Source: Laguncularia racemosa
Taxonomy: Eukaryota > Streptophyta > Magnoliopsida > Myrtales > Combretaceae
Assembly: GCA_037954665.1 (NCBI GenBank)
Contig: JBBMOL010000065.1
Coordinates: 2,170,001-2,234,000 of the forward strand
Length of the DNA: 64,000 nucleotides
Direction: 5' to 3'
Of the stretch, positions 46,360-59,649 are shown piece by piece. Below the pieces are notes generated by a model. It made no database searches and had not been told where the DNA came from. It saw only the letters and a list, made by a program, of their open reading frames with translations. The position numbers were made by a program, and so were the translations under genes. Positions within the stretch are counted from its first letter, which is position 1, and each line of letters starts with the position of its first letter.

Positions 46360-49329
46360 ATGCAGATGTTACACCCACACAAAGCCTTGAATCCATATTT
46401 TCTCCTTTTTCTTTTTTGCTTTACACCAAACTTGGTTCTTGTTTATACTTCCACAACACAACAAGTCCATGACCTACTTAAATGGAAATCTAGTCTCCAC
46501 AACCATACTTCCCTATCTTCATGGGTTTTAACTCACAATGCTAGTAGATTCACTCACTGCACTTGGAAAGGCATCCAATGTGACGATGGCAAAGGTGGGG
46601 CCATAGTTAGCATTAATTTAACCATGTCAAATCTAAAAGGTACACTAGATGAGTTCCCATTATCTTCCCTCCTTAGCCTTACTTACTTAGATATTTCTGC
46701 CAATGATCTCTTTGGATCCATTCCTATTGCAATTGGCAACCTTACAAAGCTTAGTTATCTCATACTATCCAACAATAGCTTCTCTAATAATATACCACCA
46801 GAGATAGGCCAACTCACAAATCTTCAATTTCTAAGCATTTCCAATAATCAATTGGATGGCAAAATTCCTTCTGAGTTGGGTAACTTAACCAATCTTGAGC
46901 GAATGGGCCTGTATGAGAATAACTTAACTGGTTCCATCCCCTTGTCACTAGGCAATTTGAGGAAACTTACTATTCTTTCTCTTCACTATAATCAACTCAC
47001 TGGTCCAATTCCAAAGGAGTTTGGAAACCTTAGTTCAATTGTCGCACTTTCCTTAGGTGTTAATAATCTCACTGGTATGATCCCACCATCATTAAGCAAT
47101 TTGAGAAACCTTGCTCTTCTTTATCTTCACCATAACCAACTCATTGGCTCAATTCCAGAAGAGTTTGGAAACCTTAGTTCAATAGTTGACCTTCACCTAA
47201 ATGTTAATAGCCTCACCAATGTGATCCCTCCATCTTTAGGCAATTTGAGGTACCTTGCTACTCTTTATCTTCACCATAACCAACTCACTGGCCATATTCC
47301 AAGAGAGTTTGGAAACCTTAGTTCAATTATCGATCTTGAGTTACTGGATAATAGCCTCAATGGTATGATCCCCTCATCATTAAGCAATTTGAGGAAACTT
47401 TTTCGTCTTAATCTTTTTGATAACCAAGTCACTGGCTTAATTCCAAAGGAGTTTGGAAAACTTAGCTCTATGGTTTATCTTGATCTACACAATAATGACC
47501 TCATTGGTGCAATCCCTCCATCATTAGGCAATTTGACGAAACTTACTAGACTCGTTCTTTACAAGAACCAACTCACTGGCCCAATACCAAAGGAGCTTGG
47601 AAATCTTTATTCAATGGTCAATCTCAACTTAGGTTATAATAGCCTCAACGGTGTGATCCCCCCATCATTAGGCAATTTGAGGGACCTTAGTGATCTTTAT
47701 CTTTTCAAGAACCAACTCATAGGCCCTATTCCTGAAATACCATCTCTTATTAACTTAGAGGAAATGGATCTCTCATGGAATAAACTAAACATGTCGATTC
47801 CTCAAAGTATCCAACAATGTTCAAAATTGCACTTATTAGACTTAAGCAACAACCAGTTGAGCCAGAAGATACCAAAACAGTTGTCCAAGTTAATCCATTT
47901 GAATGTGTTATACTTACATGATAACTCTCTTAGCGGTAATTTGCCATTCGAACTTAGTGGATTGCAGAGCTTGGTAACTCTCAATCTCTCACACAATCAT
48001 CTTTCTGGCTCAATTGACAAAATTTTCGAGAAACTTTCAGGTTTAGAGACAATTGACATATCGTTCAATCATTTTTCGGGTCCTATTCCTAACACCACTG
48101 CATTCACAAATGCTTCCTTTGATGTGTTACAAGGGAATGATGGATTATGTGGTAGTATCAATAGATTTCAACCATGCCAGCAATCTTCATCTATGAAAGA
48201 AAAGAGATCCTTAAAAGATGAGCATAAAGTATTTCTCATTGTTTTGCCGACACTAGGGTTGGTTCTTCTTGGAGTATGTCTCTTTTGGATATTATTTATT
48301 TTGAAAAGAAGAGAAGGCAATCGACAATTTGAGGAAGCAGAAGTACCCCATGAACCATTATCTATATTAACTTGGGATGGAAAGGCACTGTATGGAGAAA
48401 TTGTAAGAGCCACAAAGGATTTCAATGAATCATATTGCATTGGCAAAGGTGGGTATGGAAGCGTTTTCAAAGGGCAACTGACCTCAGGTGTCTTTGTAGC
48501 AGTGAAGAAGCTCTACCCTATATCAGATACCACACCAACATATCCTAAGGATTTTTTCAATGAGATCAGGGCATTGACTGAGATTCGTCACAGGAACATT
48601 GTTAAACTTTATGGCTTTTGTCCTCATTCACAACATTCTATATTAGTGTATGAGTATCTAGAAAATGGAAGCTTATCTAAATTCCTAAAAAATGAAGAGG
48701 AAGCCAAGATTTTGGACTGGAATAAGAGAGTAAACATTATTGAAGGTGTTTCTCATGCCCTTGCGTACATGCATCATGATTGTGTTCCTGCGATAATCCA
48801 TCATGACATATCAAGCAATAATGTTTTGTTGGATTCCGAGTATGAAGCTCGTGTGTCAGACTTTGGCACGGCTAGGCTCTTAAAGAGAGACACATCAAAT
48901 TGGACAAGTAATGTAGTTGGCACATATGGTTATATCGCACCGGGTAAGTATTAGAATAATGTGTTTTACATTTTAATTATCATTATTGTTATTTTGATTT
49001 CAATTTTGTGTCTTTCAGAGCTTGCTTACACGATGAAGGTTACTGAGAAATGTGATGTGTATAGTTTTGGGGTGCTGGCTTTGGAAGTGATCAAAGGAAG
49101 TCACCTTGGTGATACCATTTCAGCTATATGCTCTTCCTCAGTTAGCAACACCCTAGATTCGAAAGATTTATTGGATCAACGCCTTCCACCTCCAACATTT
49201 AGAACCAAGAATGAATTAGATGCCATTATTAAAATTGTGGTGCCGTGCTTAGATGCCAATCCTCAAATGAGACCATCAATGAGGATCCTATCACAAATGC
49301 TTTCAGCAAATCGTGTAAGAGTCAACTAG
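46360..49329 (+). CDS. LRR receptor-like kinase, MIK2-like, two exons
   Basis: Plasma-membrane receptor kinase predicted to sense an extracellular ligand. Exons are 46360-48943 and 49019-49329, 964 codons and a stop in frame after splicing. I chose ATG 46360 because it opens a signal peptide (LNPYFLLFLFCF); an upstream in-frame ATG at 46255 lies in conserved promoter sequence. Order: signal peptide (about 1-30), LRR N-terminal cap with CTWKGIQC, about 21 LRRs (about 80-590), transmembrane segment (about 624-648), kinase (about 689-955). Visible residues are GKGGYGSV (695-702), VAVKK with Lys716, Glu735, HRNIVKLYGFC, HHD at 814-816, DFG at 834-836 and APE across the splice site. MIK2-type members usually have HRD, so Arg815 is His here. 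Activity is therefore uncertain, although the gene is otherwise intact. The subfamily is recognised from the MHHDC..DISS..NVLLD pattern and overall organisation. Confidence 0.93.
48944..49018 (+). other. Intron of the receptor kinase gene
   Basis: 75 bp, GTAAGT donor, TTTCAG acceptor, T-rich. It is phase 1 and splits the Glu codon of the kinase APE motif. Unspliced, the frame hits a stop at 48952-48954; splicing restores YGYIAPELAYTMKVTEKCDV. Confidence 0.92.
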
Positions 49330-52300
49330 ATTTGTTTCTTGTCAACTATGTCTATTGTAACAAAAAATTATGAGTGTCAAATGAAGTGGTAATTCTACTT
49401 AGTAGGTTTCAAGCCATGACGATTAGCATCATGGATGTGTTTGAATAACTAACCTTTTATATTGATATTGCAAGACATTCAGTCATGCTTTATGTAATAT
49501 CCAGTATTCATTATATCTTATATATTGCATTATTAAAGAACATTTTATGCAGATAGTGCAAATAAATTGTTTCCTTCCTTACTTGGATTGCAATATAAAT
49601 CAATTTTTCACAAGCCATGTGGCAACTTCATTCAAAATAATGAGCTCTAATGAATATTCACGATTGACAAAGTGATGGGTACTAAAAAATTAAAATACTA
49701 CTCTATCATAGTTTTTGTATATGGATGCTTATTTTCTAATTTACTCTTTGATAATTGAAGAGAGAGAAAGTGGAGAAGAGAATTGTGGAAAATGGCAAGA
49801 TAGGATGATCGGATGCCACATTAGCATACCAATAAGCATTTGATAGGCAAATCGGGTAAATTTAACGACGTTTGAATTCATGCCTCAATAATTTACTAGT
49901 GAATAGCTAATAATGCTTATTATTTTGCATTCCATGTGTTTGTCATAATTTCTTTAATTCCTTAAAGAATTTGTGACTTTTATGACAAGTGGTTTGAGTA
50001 CAAAAATAGAATAAAAAAATGATTCCTTGTAGGTTTCATTGCTGGTGGTTGGTAATTTTTCTAATTAAGTTTTTTAAAAATCTTAAACGTGAGGACATAT
50101 TTATATACAAAAATTTACATTGAAAGATAAGGATATCGTGCTATATGATGTTACTCATTATGAAGTTTATACTTCACTCCTAGTTTTACTAATGTAGATT
50201 AGGAAAGAGCTGGAACAGGATTTATCTTTTGAACTTCGAGCTAGTCAAGTTTAGCTTTTAAGGTAACAATGGCGCTAATTTTATATTTGGAATGGAAAGG
50301 GTTGCACACTATAGTTATGAGTGTGTAAATGTGACTACTCTGTATAAAGAACTTAGATAAATTTTGATTTGTGCATAAACAAAGCCGACTCCTCCATGCA
50401 TATACAAGATAGTTATCTCTCATTTTTGTCTCTCTCACATTATTGGAAAGGGAAGTTAGGAGATTCTTTTGAGTTCAGGTAAAATGCTTGTATTAAAATA
50501 TTCTTTGGTTTTCATATCCTGCTTATACACTTAGGCATTCTCTCCATCACCCTCTTTTTTCCCATTTTGGGGATCAATGGATCCATGGGCTTTTTTTTTT
50601 TTTCTTTTTATGTTATTATTATTGTACTCACCCCAAATTTTCTCAATATATTAATTGCCAAATGAAAATTCTCTATATATGTTGGCTTTGATGTTGCTGT
50701 ATTGAAGTCATATTTCAGCATCTGAATTTTGGATCTGGTTGCATTCTTCCTGTGACATACTTCTACAGTTACAAGCAAAACAATATTATATCTGGCCTCA
50801 TGATTTTTTATCTCCATGATGCAAGACTCAATTATACATTATTAAACTTATTGTCACTAACATGGCAAAAGGTAAATTACTTCTTTTTGCTGAATCTTCA
50901 GAATTCTTAAGCTAGCAGATGTAAGTATGGTTTATATTATATTTTAATATCGCTTTTAAATTGTGTCCTTGAAAACTTATTATATTTTAATATTTCTTAG
51001 ATTTGTTCGCATCTAACTCAATGGTGTATTTTCCACAAAGCTAATTGTCATGGCAAAAATAAAAATTGTTTATTATAAAATCAACTGGAAGTGAGCGCAT
51101 TTGCTATTCCATTCTTGATGGAATTCTTTTTCAAGTGCTAGACGCATCATGGTATATGCCAAATGAGCAGTGGTATCCACTTCGGAAGTAATGGGTATGG
51201 ACTTCTTCTTTACGATAGATTTAATGTGAAAGCTCTATTGACTAGAATGCTAAAAATGATAGGATCTGGAAATTTTGGCGTTCATGGAAAACTCTATATG
51301 CATTCAAGTTTAGTGGATTCCAAGATTTTTTTTTTTTCTTCACCAAAGCGTTCATGTTTTATAAACCTCTGCTTATCTATCATTCCTTCCTTATGCAATC
51401 ACATTCCTGGTGCCTTCTTCTTTGATGTAGATGGCATAGCTGATCAAATTACTAATGTGAGATGACTTCCTTTGTTTACTAACTTTTATTTAATTTCGTT
51501 TTTGTTTTTTTATCATTTTCTTTGCCCCTTTTGATAAATGAAATTTTATCATGCTTAACTATCTGAAAAGGATTTGTATATTGGATCTACATTATTAATG
51601 AAATCTTCTAAACTTATCCAATAAAGAAAATGGATTCTTAACTTGGACCTACCACAATTTTTTATAAGGACACATCTATGGTATTGTTACCTATTTTTGC
51701 AAATAAGTGCCTCTACATGATAAATTTTGTTTCTTCTTCTCAAGGTTGTCTAGATAGTATTTTTGAGCAGGACAATTGACTTATCCTTTAAATTGCATAG
51801 GTTAAAATAGTATTTAAAGGGTAAGGTGATTTGCTCACATGCATGTGCTCACACAAAGTTAATTGAGATTTCCTTTTTTGGGATATAATAGCTTAAAGTG
51901 AAAAAAAGGGAGACCTAGTTGTTATTGGCAAGGAACTTGGAGAAGCGTATTTACCTTCCATGCTCTATTGGTCTAATAACTTGAATTTCTTGTGGTGCTA
52001 TGTTTATGTATTTAAAAGTTATGATGCCCTGTGTTGAATTGGGGTATGAATTTTATTTATGATTTGAGGTTTGCTTTTGCTGTGTGTTTTGAAGCACCTC
52101 AGTTACTAAGATTTTTTACAGCTTTGAGTTGGAGGTTTATTAGCTATTTTTCGTGAGTTGTGGTGGTTGGAAGCTTTTGCGTTTTGTGATAATATTAAGT
52201 TTTCTCTAGTCTTTCTTTGAATTGGCTATTGTTGTTATTAGTGCTATTATTTCCAAGGAGTCTTCATCTTTGTTAGTATTATTTCTGATTCTTTAGGAGT

Positions 52301-54399
52301 TTTAAGGATCTCTTTTGTCCTTATTATAGTTGAATGCGCTTTGCATTTTGATTTGAGTGAATGTCCAGGATACTATGTTATGTGTTTCAATTGAATGCGC
52401 TATCTGTTTTCATCTCTTAAGTTATTTAAGCTTGTTGTACTATAATTTCCAGGGTACTAGGCTAATAACTCTTTGCTGGCCTGCCCCTTTTAGTATCAAC
52501 TTTAAGAATTTTATTGGAGTTCGGTTAATGAGTTGCTGAAATTTTCTTGCCTTCTTCCATGACTCTCGTCTCCTATATAATTTTTACTCAGTTTCCTAAA
52601 TCATAGAGTACAATGTTTTCCATGTTGATTACAGAGCATGTATATTTGCCAAGCTAATTATTGCTGGGCATTTATGGAATCTTTTTTCCTTAGTTATAAT
52701 GATGAAGTTTCTCAAAATGTAACTACTTATTTTACTCCCAAGTCGACGAAGTGAATAAATGGATACCTGTACATTAACTGATTGTAGGCCTTAAAAGAAC
52801 AAAACCCATAGTAGGTGGATTATATTCCTTCTCATTGGCCTTTACATTCTCATTGTGTGTTGTAGGAGAAAAATATTACTAATTCATTTTATTTCAAATA
52901 CTAATATTAAATCTAATGCACTCTTGAAAGTACTTTCAACCTTTTGAGTTATAGGGCGTGGATCAATCCTTTTTGTCCATTATCCCTCCATCTATATGCT
53001 TGATCTCGTCATTAAATTTTAGTTATATGGCTTGTTAATTGACGTTTGTGCATAAGATACATAATACTACAAGATCAACTTGATTTCGGCTATGGTTGCT
53101 TAAGCTTAGTATGAGATTAATTTTATAATTTGTGATAACTACTTGTTTCCAATGTAAATTACTTACATCACCATCTTCCTTTCGTTGAAAATGGTATGAC
53201 GATAAATGCAAGTTGTTTCCAATATGATTTTTGCTATTGTTATGATTATGTTAGTATAAAAGACGCTTTTTTATTGTAAATTTAATATAAATTATGTGGT
53301 GGAATGTTTCTGACTATTGTAATTATTATTAATAATATAGGCTAAAGGTCCAAATATTCAAAGAATCACCATCTTTGAAAACACTGAAGTCTTTTATGGA
53401 GATCGTTGATTAGTATATAAATGCAAATTTTAGATCGATTACCATCATCGTGTGGGTTATGGATCACCAACTATTGGAAAATCCATGTGGAATTGAATTT
53501 CTAAGCATGAGAAAAATAAAATATTGATAGACGAACTTGAAGAAGAGAAACAACTCATAAAAAGTGAGATGCTAAGTTTGAAGAACTACAATATTTATAG
53601 TGGCTTAGGAAAATAAGGTACATCTTTTGATTTGTTCCATTCTAATTTGAAGTTTATTTCTCTCTCTATTTTGAAGTAATAGTTTGTTTTCCGAATAGTG
53701 TTTTAGTTGTTAAGATAATGTTTAAATAGGTTTTTCTTGGTTAAGATTGTGGGATTCAATCTTGTTGTTCTAAGGGTGCATAAACTTATTCTTTGTGATA
53801 TAATGGTATTCACAATTGGTGGGGCCTTTCTTTTTTTCTATAATGAGTAACATATTTTTTTGCTTTTCATTAGATTAATTTTATGACCAAATTAGAGTAC
53901 TTTTGTAGTTGAATGATCTCTTGCAAGCATTACAAAGGGTTTGCCTAAATTTACTGTCCAATTCAGGTGATTTATTAAACAACACGACTATGTGTATTGC
54001 ATAGTTCTATGAGCGAGTTATCTTAAGCTTTTTTAGATTTTTATGACAAGATGTCTAAGTAATGAGGAGTTTACTCTTTCTTCAATACTACCTACTCGTG
54101 GTCATAATGAAACTAAAGAAGAGGGCAGTTTATGAAAGATAGTTTATTTTACTAATCACTATAGTGAAGTTTTTAAACAACAATAATCGAGATATGTTTA
54201 TGACCATCAATGACAAGTTTTCATGACACTTGTGCTTTTGAAAAATGTTAGGAGTATATCATAAATATGTCTACTATATAAACTTTAAAGTTATTATAAT
54301 TAAATATGCATTTACATAAAGTTGAATTGCACTTTAATTTTTAAAAGTTATCTCTCTTGCTTTTAATATTTTGTAATTGCAAGCAATTCTTTAACATAA
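49330..54399. other. 3' flank of the kinase gene and long gene-poor stretch
   Basis: AATAAA occurs at about 49560. Beyond that the DNA is T-rich and intron-like with scattered short frames (50608-50817 minus, 51163-51465 plus) that show no domain. A large intron of an undetected gene cannot be excluded, but no exon could be supported. Confidence 0.45.
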
Positions 54400-54961
54400 T
54401 TGAATAACTCGTTATAAGATTTCAAAAGGCTTTAATGTAATAAGTCATTTTTTTAAAGTAAAATTTTAGTTTTGATATTTTTAAACTTAGCAACATTTAA
54501 ACATTACATTTGATAATTTTTTTGTGATATTTAAACATTACGAATTTCATGGATTATTAACATTTAATAATCCACACCCTTAGACTTTTGCTATGTTTAA
54601 ATGTCTTTCATTACCATAGATAGGTGATGTTTAAAGGTTATCAAGGTCTTTCATTTTGTGATGTTTAAGGCTTATTTTTAAGACATTTCTTATCTTTTTA
54701 TCTAATACATTATTATAGTTTGATGGCATTTAAATGTTACAAATAAATGATAATTTGTAATGTTCGAACATTAATAATAAATATACTATAATTTGGCAAT
54801 GTTTGCATTGTTGGTTACTTATTTACTAAATGTTAAAAATTACTTTATGTGACATTTTTTTTGTTATATTTAATAATTGTTATCAAAAAAAAATTGTAAC
54901 ATTTAATTAAGTATTTATGTCGTTTAATAAACATCACTAAACATCAAGTTTTTTTGTAGTG
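54400..54961. mobile_element. Terminal part of a CACTA-type transposon
   Basis: Ends TTTTTTTGTAGTG at 54961, the complement of CACTACAAAAAAA, which is the terminal motif of plant CACTA (En/Spm) elements. The preceding 550 bp carry many short subterminal-type repeats around (A/T)TGTTTAAA and its complement TTTAAACAT. I did not find the matching CACTA end upstream, so the element is truncated or its other end is decayed. Confidence 0.6.
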
Positions 54962-56800
54962 AAAGTTTACTCCACTTAAATGTAGAGTTTCATATAAATT
55001 GTTTGAAAGTGTCAAAACTAGTCTTGTAGGTTTCTCAATAAATCCATCAAACCAAAGAAAAAAAAAAAAAAAAAAGCTAACAATGAAGGGAATCAAAATC
55101 GATCCATATATTCTCAAGGTAAAAAGAGAAAGATTAAACATATATTATGCCACTTTGTGTTTGTTTTGTGGAAAATAAATCCTAGATTTTTTCAATATTT
55201 GTTATAATTATGGTTCTTGTAATCAATAAATATTTTTACTATCATCTTAGAAGGTTGTAGATATCATTGTCTGTTTAATGGCCAAAGATAGAAGTAAACA
55301 AATGATGGTGGTTGATATGATAAATAAACATGGAAAATACCAATAGACAACAGGAGTAATGATTTCCTCTTTTTAAAAGTGAAAAATTAGTTTGTCATTT
55401 TTCAATGAGGTTTTTCTTGATGGATAACTAACAGTAATGGTAATTAGCCACTACCTCCACTTGTTACTAGAAACTATTAGTAACATAACCTTTTGAGGCC
55501 ACCTATAGTGATCTTTAACCATTCTACAAGTTTTGTTATTACAAATATTGAAAGAAGTTTGGAAAATTTCGTAGTAAAACAAAGACACTCAGGTGATTTG
55601 TGATAATTAACCTTCCAATGGGGTCAAAGATCAATCTCTTTGGTATGTTACAATGCAATAGTCAAATTAGTCTTTTAGGATGAGCTTTTTGGTAGTCATA
55701 AAGTTGTTCTTATAGTTTGCAAGTGCTAATGATGATTTTCTCTATGACCTAAACTCAATCATATAATGATATTCATTTAGTTCAAGCTTAAATTGGGAGC
55801 ATTCGATTCACATAATGATGGTTTTGATCTCAAAAGAATTGTGAAATTCTTCCAACATTAGAACCCATTCAATTCATTATATTTTATATTAGTTTTGCTT
55901 AATTTTTATCTTATCATATGTTCATTCTAATTATTGTACAAATAAAAATATGTTTTTATTTCTATGATAATACTAACAAAAGAATAAGTCGATGCATACC
56001 CCTATTACATATGCAATTAAAAATAAGTTTTTTATATGTAATATTGATAAAGGGTATATATAATAAAAACAATACACTTTGATAAAGGTTTTATTACATT
56101 AGCCTATAATCACTTAAAACACAAAAAAAAAATAAAAAAAATCATATGTGACTTGCTTTCTTACTCTTACAATTATTGAACACCTAACACATCAAAATTC
56201 TTTACATACACACATGATATAAAATAAATTGAATTTAAGGTTTGCTAATTCTAGAAGGGATAAATTTGTAAGTCAATGATTGACATTCCTTATGACATTA
56301 TTTGCGACTTTTTTATAACCTCAAAATAAATTTTCTTAATTAATACAATAAAATATTTTAAAATAATGACATTTGAATTGCTCCAGAAAGAATTTTCAAT
56401 GAAAATAAATTGTCATCGAAATTTTTTTGTGAATGTAATATTGTATTCAAATATGAGTTTATTGTTCTTAATATGCAAATGTATGAGCTTTCAACATTTA
56501 TATGTATATTTTTCATATGAGTGATGTTGAACATATGAATTTATGGTAGAAGCTATTTTATGCCAAGTTTTGTACTTTTATGGACCTTAATAGTTGGAGT
56601 ATTTATAGTTTAGTTTGGTTCAATTTAGGAGTCGAATCAAATCAAACTATATTTAAAACATTTTGATTCAAACTTTTAATGAATTGAACCACTTTTAATA
56701 GTTCAAAAATCTAAATCAGATTGCTTAAAATGTGGTTTAATTTAGTCTAAATCTTTTTTTAAAATGGTTGTCTGTGTTTAAATTCTACATGACGTGTGTG
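54962..56800. other. AT-rich, no gene recognised
   Basis: Poly(A) run at about 55057-55075. GGTTCAATTT/AATCAAATCAAA-like repeats at 56620-56760 resemble those at 41800-41930. Confidence 0.45.
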
Positions 56801-57360
56801 ATACTTGTTTATTTTTGTTCATGCATATATGTTTGTATTATACATATTGGGCATTAGCTCACCCTTTAGGGAATCATTTTTAGATGCAGGTGTTGAGGGG
56901 GATGAGAACCCAAAAGATAACTTGGGTTTGGGTAAACCATAGAAAGAAGAAGATGAAGATTACCATTACTATTATGGTGATTAGGTTTTAGGGGAATTAT
57001 GTTATTGGACTATGATAGACATTATCATTTGAAAATGTTATTTTGGTATTTAAAGACTTCCACTACGTTAAATATTTGAGATACTTGTTTATTTTTGTTC
57101 ATGCATATATGTTTGTGTTATACATATTGGGCATTAGCTCACCCTTTAGGGAATCATTTTTAGATGTAGATATTGAGGGAGATGAGAACCCAAAAGATAA
57201 TTTGGGTTTGGGTGAACCATAGAAAGAAGAAGATGAAGATTACCATTACTATTATGGTGATTAGGTTTTAAGGGAATTATGTTATTGGACTATGATAGAC
57301 ATTATCATTTGAAAATGTTATTTTGGTGTTTAAAGACTTCCACTACGTTAAATATTTGAG
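56801..57360 (+). repeat. 280-bp perfect-length tandem duplication
   Basis: 56801-57080 and 57081-57360 are equal in length and differ at roughly ten positions by eye. Each contains GGGCATTAGCTCACCCTTTAGG, the reverse complement of a phrase in LTR-A, so the duplication lies in gypsy LTR sequence running in the opposite orientation. Confidence 0.9.
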
Positions 57361-57531
57361 ATGGTTTAGGTTATTATTTGAAACTTTGGAGATATGTGAA
57401 ATGTTTTTATATGGGAGTTATAGGTTAAAATGTATCAGAGTTATTTCAGAGCCTTAACGTATTCTTATGAGATAAGTATAAGTGGCGGGCAATAGTGCAA
57501 CTAGAGGTTTCAAGGCATTACAACTTCTCCT
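57361..57531 (+). repeat. End of gypsy-type LTR fragment
   Basis: Continues from the tandem duplication and ends TTTCAAGGCATTACA at about 57530, the usual ...GGGCGTTACA-type end. The left limit is unknown. Confidence 0.5.
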
Positions 57532-58058
57532 ACATAAGCCCTTTTATCAATAAGGCAATCCTTACATTAGTTTCATTTAAATAGCATTTAGGCAGCTTAA
57601 TGTGGCTAAAATGTTAGCTCTAATGAGACTTGTCACGAGATGGGAGGTTCTCCCCTCTTAGAGATCCATGTAACACTTGACCATCCTTCAATTCATAGAT
57701 TTTACTCATTTTTAGATGACGAGCCAACCTTCTTTTTATATTCTTTACTTAGGGCTATTCTAAGCCCATCCTTTGTCAAGAGTGCCCTCAATTGGCTTTT
57801 CCACAATCCCTCTTATGTTTGAGGGGGACTAATCTTTTCAACTAGTTTTAACCTACCATAGCCATCATCAAGAGAGTGGTATAAGCTCCTAACTATTTTG
57901 TTTACAAGTGGCCTAACCGTCCTTTAAAGAATACAAACCACCACACTATTGATGCCACCCTATACACATTAAGCCTAAGTTGGTCCCAACATGTCCACTC
58001 TATTGTCACAAACTATGACACCTTATGTGTCATTCCCTTATACATGGTGGGTTATATG
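57522..58058. repeat. Dispersed repeat R2, copy 2 (start of segmental block 2)
   Basis: Aligns with 2571-3121 throughout, including the 60-codon frame (57640-57822) and the TTTGAGGGGGACTAAT stretch. Confidence 0.8.
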
Positions 58059-58546
58059 TGTCACACCCTAAAAACTTACTCAATAGTCTCACCACACCTA
58101 CTAATTAATTACGAGTGTTATTGTGGTGACAAACCTTCATGACTAGTTAGTGGATGTAAGGCTTACATTTCTAAAACAATAGTTACATGAGGAATAATGA
58201 ATTAGACCATTTGAAATAAGTTAACTTATTTGTATATGACTTCACTTGGTCCCATTTGCATATTGCATTATTTGGTGGCATCTTTGTTAACACTCTAGTT
58301 ATACTTGTGACATGATCAATAAAGGTATGAGTAAAAACTACATGCTCAATAACTGGTAAGGGATAAGCATTATATGTGTCAACTAAGTGGAGCATGTTCA
58401 TTTAGAGTGTAATGAAATAACTAATAATGCCACCCACATGACGATGATTGGTATGTCATGAGATGAGAAATTAAATCTATAAGGGTATGCCTAAGTTCCA
58501 AAGAGTTTGGTTCCCTAAACCACACCCTAACCCCCACCCCCCTACC

Positions 58547-58583
<37 letters not shown>

Positions 58584-59649
58584 CCACTAAATGCGAGGTT
58601 GTGCAATCAACCTGAAGGTTCCCTTTATACCCATCTTAGACTATCCCTCTAACAACTTTTAACTTGTACTACAACCTACTCTCTTGTCACTTAATTCAAT
58701 ACGGTTAGAAAAAGGAGTTCCTCAATTCTTACCAAGATAACTGGTGTTTAGCAAGCATAATTGATCCAATTAATGTAGGGGATGCCATGTATGACCAATT
58801 ATTTAGGCTAAATATAATATTAACCCATTTTATGGGGTGATTAAACAATGTGTATTCAACCTATTGAATGATTAAAATTCAAAAGCAAAATTCAAGCATA
58901 CCAAAGTAAGTAAGCTCAACTACTACAAATTGTAGCAAATGCATTCGCTACATGTGCACATAAAATCTATATAACATGCACAATCAAGTAAGATTTACAA
59001 TCCCTTATTAACAAAATAAAACTGCCATGAGATAGACCACTGACTCAATTGAAGTATTGACATGCTTTCTTGAAAAGTTCCTATAAATAGTTAAATAAAA
59101 AAATTAAGATAATGTGAAAACGCGTTAATCATTTTACTTTATATGGTATACTTGCCGAGAAGTAGATTACATTTCCTTAGAAAAAGTGAATAAAATGTGG
59201 CTTGTTTAGTTGTAATTTAGAGTTTTGAAAAGTTCAGTATTGTAAATATGCGATTCCTAAGATGAAAAGTGGATCGTACTAGATAATAAAAACATTTATT
59301 TCTAGGATTAGTTTTTAGGCTAGCATCTGCCATTATTGGTAGTGACATATTACAAGAACCATAGTTGGGTGATTATTGAAATTGACCTTTCTAATGCAAC
59401 ATATCATTATAATATAGTGTAAATGAGTCATATTTGAAGGAAAAATGAAATTGGGAATTTTTAGAAATTTACTAAAATATTATTAATTTGGCTATTTTTA
59501 GTAAAAATCGGCGTAAAATGCTAAATAATTGGAAAATATCTAATCAAGTGGGGAAAAAAGTTCCAAAATTCTTTAAATAATATAAAATGTAATATGAAAA
59601 ACTACAAAAGTAAGATTTAGGCCATAACTTAGTTATATGGAATTTTACA
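58059..59649 (-). repeat. LTR-C, copy 2, without the MITE
   Basis: TGTCACACCC... to ...GGAATTTTACA, 1591 bp, paralogous to 3122-5235. The hAT-type target is unoccupied at 59621. A C-rich patch followed by about 30 A residues (58551-58580) interrupts it. Confidence 0.6.

Noticed and set aside
51163..51465. 100-codon frame downstream of the kinase
   Set aside because: Contains a long T run and has no domain or splice structure I can support.
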